Shown: piece by piece, positions 63,001-64,000 of the stretch
Layout of the letters: every line of letters starts with the position of its first letter
Numbering within the stretch: position 1 is the first letter of the stretch
From: an uncultured Fretibacterium sp.
GTDB taxonomy: Bacteria > Synergistota > Synergistia > Synergistales > Aminobacteriaceae
Reading direction: 5' to 3'
NCBI GenBank assembly: GCA_946186205.1
Contig: CAMHMH010000006.1
Location: forward strand, 1-64,000
Length of the DNA stretch: 64,000 nt
The notes under the pieces: generated by a model
What the model was told of the DNA's origin: nothing
The model's database searches: none
Seen by the model: the letters and a program-made list of their open reading frames with translations, nothing else
Program-made: the position numbers and the translations under genes

Positions 63001-64000
63001 GACATTACGACGCTGTGAGGGAGAATATTGCCCTGCGAGTCTTTCGTTGCTTCACCCCGCGCGAAAATTTTGCCGCCGAAAGCCTTTCCGCTCATTGAGA
63101 TTTTCGGGGGCTGATTGGGAGTCAGTTTCACGTTTGCTGAGAGATTCTCCGCTGTCTTTATTCCCATTGCTGAGACTGACGGGACATTAGCCGCGAGTGA
63201 TGCCCTTGTGCGCTGAAGAAGCATCTGCATAACGTCTTCTGTGTACTCTGTAGCAACGTCAAATTTCACATGGCCGTTTTCACCTTTGAGTCTCACGTCA
63301 GGAGCAAAGAGACTCCCGATTTCTGTCAGCGAAATATTTTTGCCCTCGCCTTTTGCCGCGAATCTCATCCGCTCAATGTCGCCCGATACGCTGAGAGTGA
63401 GTCCCGCTGCCTTTGTGCTGAATGAAGCGTCATCAAGCGTGAAAATGTTTGTGCCGTTCCACGTGAATGGGAGCCGGAAATTAAGCGGAATGTTCATGAC
63501 CTCAGCGCGGGGCATTGATACGACTCCTGAAGCTGATATTGCGCCGTCAATATCCTTTGCTGAAATTTTCGCGTCAATCCGTCCCGTTGCTTTCATATCG
63601 GGAGATATTAGCCTCGTGAAGTCTTCAAGCTGTATAGCCGAGAGGAATAATTTTGCGTCGACGGGCTGAAGTCTTCCTGCAATTTTCCCTGTGCCCTTTG
63701 TGCCTATGCGTATGTCGGAGTTCGTTACTTCAAGCCGTGAGAGATTGAGAGTCGCATTTGCCTTCAAGGGTAATACGTTGTCGCGTGATGACAGTTTTGC
63801 GTCAAGAACGAATCGCCCGGCCTCGTTGAGAGTCAGCGCGTCAAGTTTGAGGTTTGCGTACGGAGTCCCGAAGAACATATCTTTCACGGAAATATTTGCG
63901 GGGTTGAGTCTAAGCTCGAAAGGTTCGGCGATCGGTTCGGGCTTGTCTTCAGATGATGGGGGGAAAACTGAAGCTATCTTCATGACGCTGTCAAGGTCTG
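60096..64000 (-). CDS. AsmA/TamB-like envelope protein, 5' end outside the window
   Basis: The frame is open to the window edge (residues DLDSV precede the first in-window Met), so the N-terminus with its membrane anchor is missing. More than 1295 aa are seen. Mostly beta-strand repeats, including at least three copies of about 100 residues containing LKGKYSLIADASGNF-like and GNADIPLSF-like segments (coded at about 61.8-62.7 kb). The C-terminal block before the final charged tail matches AsmA-like C-termini. AsmA-family proteins form long grooves that carry phospholipids between membranes or help outer-membrane assembly. Downstream gene is the acyltransferase. Confidence 0.8.
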   Translation of the reverse strand, partial: DLDSVMKIASVFPPSSEDKPEPIAEPFELRLNPANISVKDMFFGTPYANLKLDALTLNEAGRFVLDAKLSSRDNVLPLKANATLNLSRLEVTNSDIRIGTKGTGKIAGRLQPVDAKLFLSAIQLEDFTRLISPDMKATGRIDAKISAKDIDGAISASGVVSMPRAEVMNIPLNFRLPFTWNGTNIFTLDDASFSTKAAGLTLSVSGDIERMRFAAKGEGKNISLTEIGSLFAPDVRLKGENGHVKFDVATEYTEDVMQMLLQRTRASLAANVPSVSAMGIKTAENLSANVKLTPNQPPKISMSGKAFGGKIFARGEATKDSQGNILPHSVVMSIVGLDVPSVIGTFPELAKTIGKTSGKITATVRISEALNVTGKITSDRLSAYGVTLTGLNAEGNYDAANSTAELEDLSANIGKGRISAKAGANLVTGVFTANADANNINLGGIPILKGVSGSYSLKANSSGNFSDLKTITADAVLTARNAGYDKITKGNMDIPITFSGGVLRVSDASIRFPGSSANVRAEADINSGNFAAVADAENLDLRFIPQLKDLKGKYSLIADASGNFYDTKTITAGAVLTAQNAGYAGYTLGNAEVPVTFRDNILTVSNAHAELPKGSAALNAEVNLNNSTLSANANVQDLELGFIPELKDLEGTYSLKADASGKFTDINALNVNASISARNSGFKDMTFGNADIPLSFKNGVLTINGAKALLPGGNLSAKGTVNIKNMSNPLLDVTASTGGINISQLLGGLNITDVPAEGNVKGSVSVKGRADNPRVSAAINATNINIKAAEMVKIPSANIVADGDMKRINFVKLNAEVNGAEINGSGKILPDMNNIMASGVDINTTVKHLDLKALLKNFMEKAPVEGVIDAVAGVTGTFEQPTAFLKLTRPVLYQKSEIHDIAVTVNSPEPNHYLINGKARVDNFKPESDIDIQIKDDGIYYAVDTKPLDIESAIESQMPDMAGIAKGFATVSVKGSTRPHDNIAINAKSQGITIMDKIKIEDINIPVQYLTDSGRVQMRKARAKLSGGIIESRFDFDTATNEWSGHADISHLDFGKLAQPFMPEGELVGSVDARVDMNGSSPAGMTLSFAEGRFKTGPGCLQKVEALKRITPTEKITFEEITGSFFWNGNDLFLNPGTGARAGFDEPLYRYVTVNGSAGVPGKGLRLLFDGRFDMNLLDRLLGAMKGVFQYMTGSLAKNVLRDAASRVLGFQGRDFQNVSFTLANSWEEPQLRDLKVTKPIEDFLPIDVLNKNEEKQKETTQFKMSFKLPVGEGAPSAEEEKPGDQFKRQLIDNLFNLGM

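Overview
The window looks like chromosome of a member of the Synergistota, a Gram-negative, two-membrane, anaerobic lineage. Four things point that way. The large surface protein at 51931-55284 ends in a Synergist-CTERM-type tail (Ser/Gly stretch, GGC, hydrophobic helix, ARKK). There is a nine-gene V/A-type ATPase operon. The lysine/diaminopimelate operon uses the acetylase branch. Outer-membrane functions (RND-TolC efflux, an AsmA-like protein) are present. Genus cannot be fixed from the sequence alone.

Left part (1-24.7 kb). The first 54 bases look like the tail of a TnpB gene with an IS200/IS605-like hairpin. They meet, tail to tail, a large HTH plus DnaC-type ATPase gene. Then comes a 22-kb accessory block. 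Five tandem GT2 glycosyltransferase genes are joined end to end and followed by two half-ABC exporters. These converge on an acrA-acrB-tolC efflux operon. Divergent from acrA is a four-gene run: carboxylesterase, CAT/condensation-like acyltransferase, an acyl-CoA-ligase-type enzyme carrying a C-terminal RsbW-like HATPase domain, and a GT2-GH3 fusion protein. This run ends at a strong terminator. It is the best candidate for an undescribed system: it combines sugar transfer, carboxylate activation, acyl transfer, ester hydrolysis and two export routes. The product is unknown.

Middle (24.8-42.2 kb). A flavin reductase-like gene is followed by the V-ATPase operon in the order G/H-I-K-E-C-F-A-B-D, with Na+-type ligands in subunit K. 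Then come an FkbM methyltransferase, a copper P-type ATPase with a small exported protein, a SpoU rRNA methyltransferase, TerD, GltX and exonuclease III. A tRNA-Ala(CGC) gene follows, preceded by three decayed tandem tRNA-like copies.

Right part (42.2-64 kb). A BtpA-like gene is followed by minus-strand genes for a DUF501 protein, an S1 protein, two unknown proteins and an aspartokinase-like paralogue lacking key catalytic motifs. Next is the dapA-dapB-dapH-deacetylase-lysC operon (transcribed right to left). Its 5' leader has a consensus promoter, a 29-codon ORF and a terminator hairpin directly before dapA, which together look like an attenuator. The end of the window holds the Synergist-CTERM surface protein, a CPA1 antiporter, an L,D-transpeptidase, YchF, a membrane acyltransferase, and an AsmA-like protein cut by the right edge.
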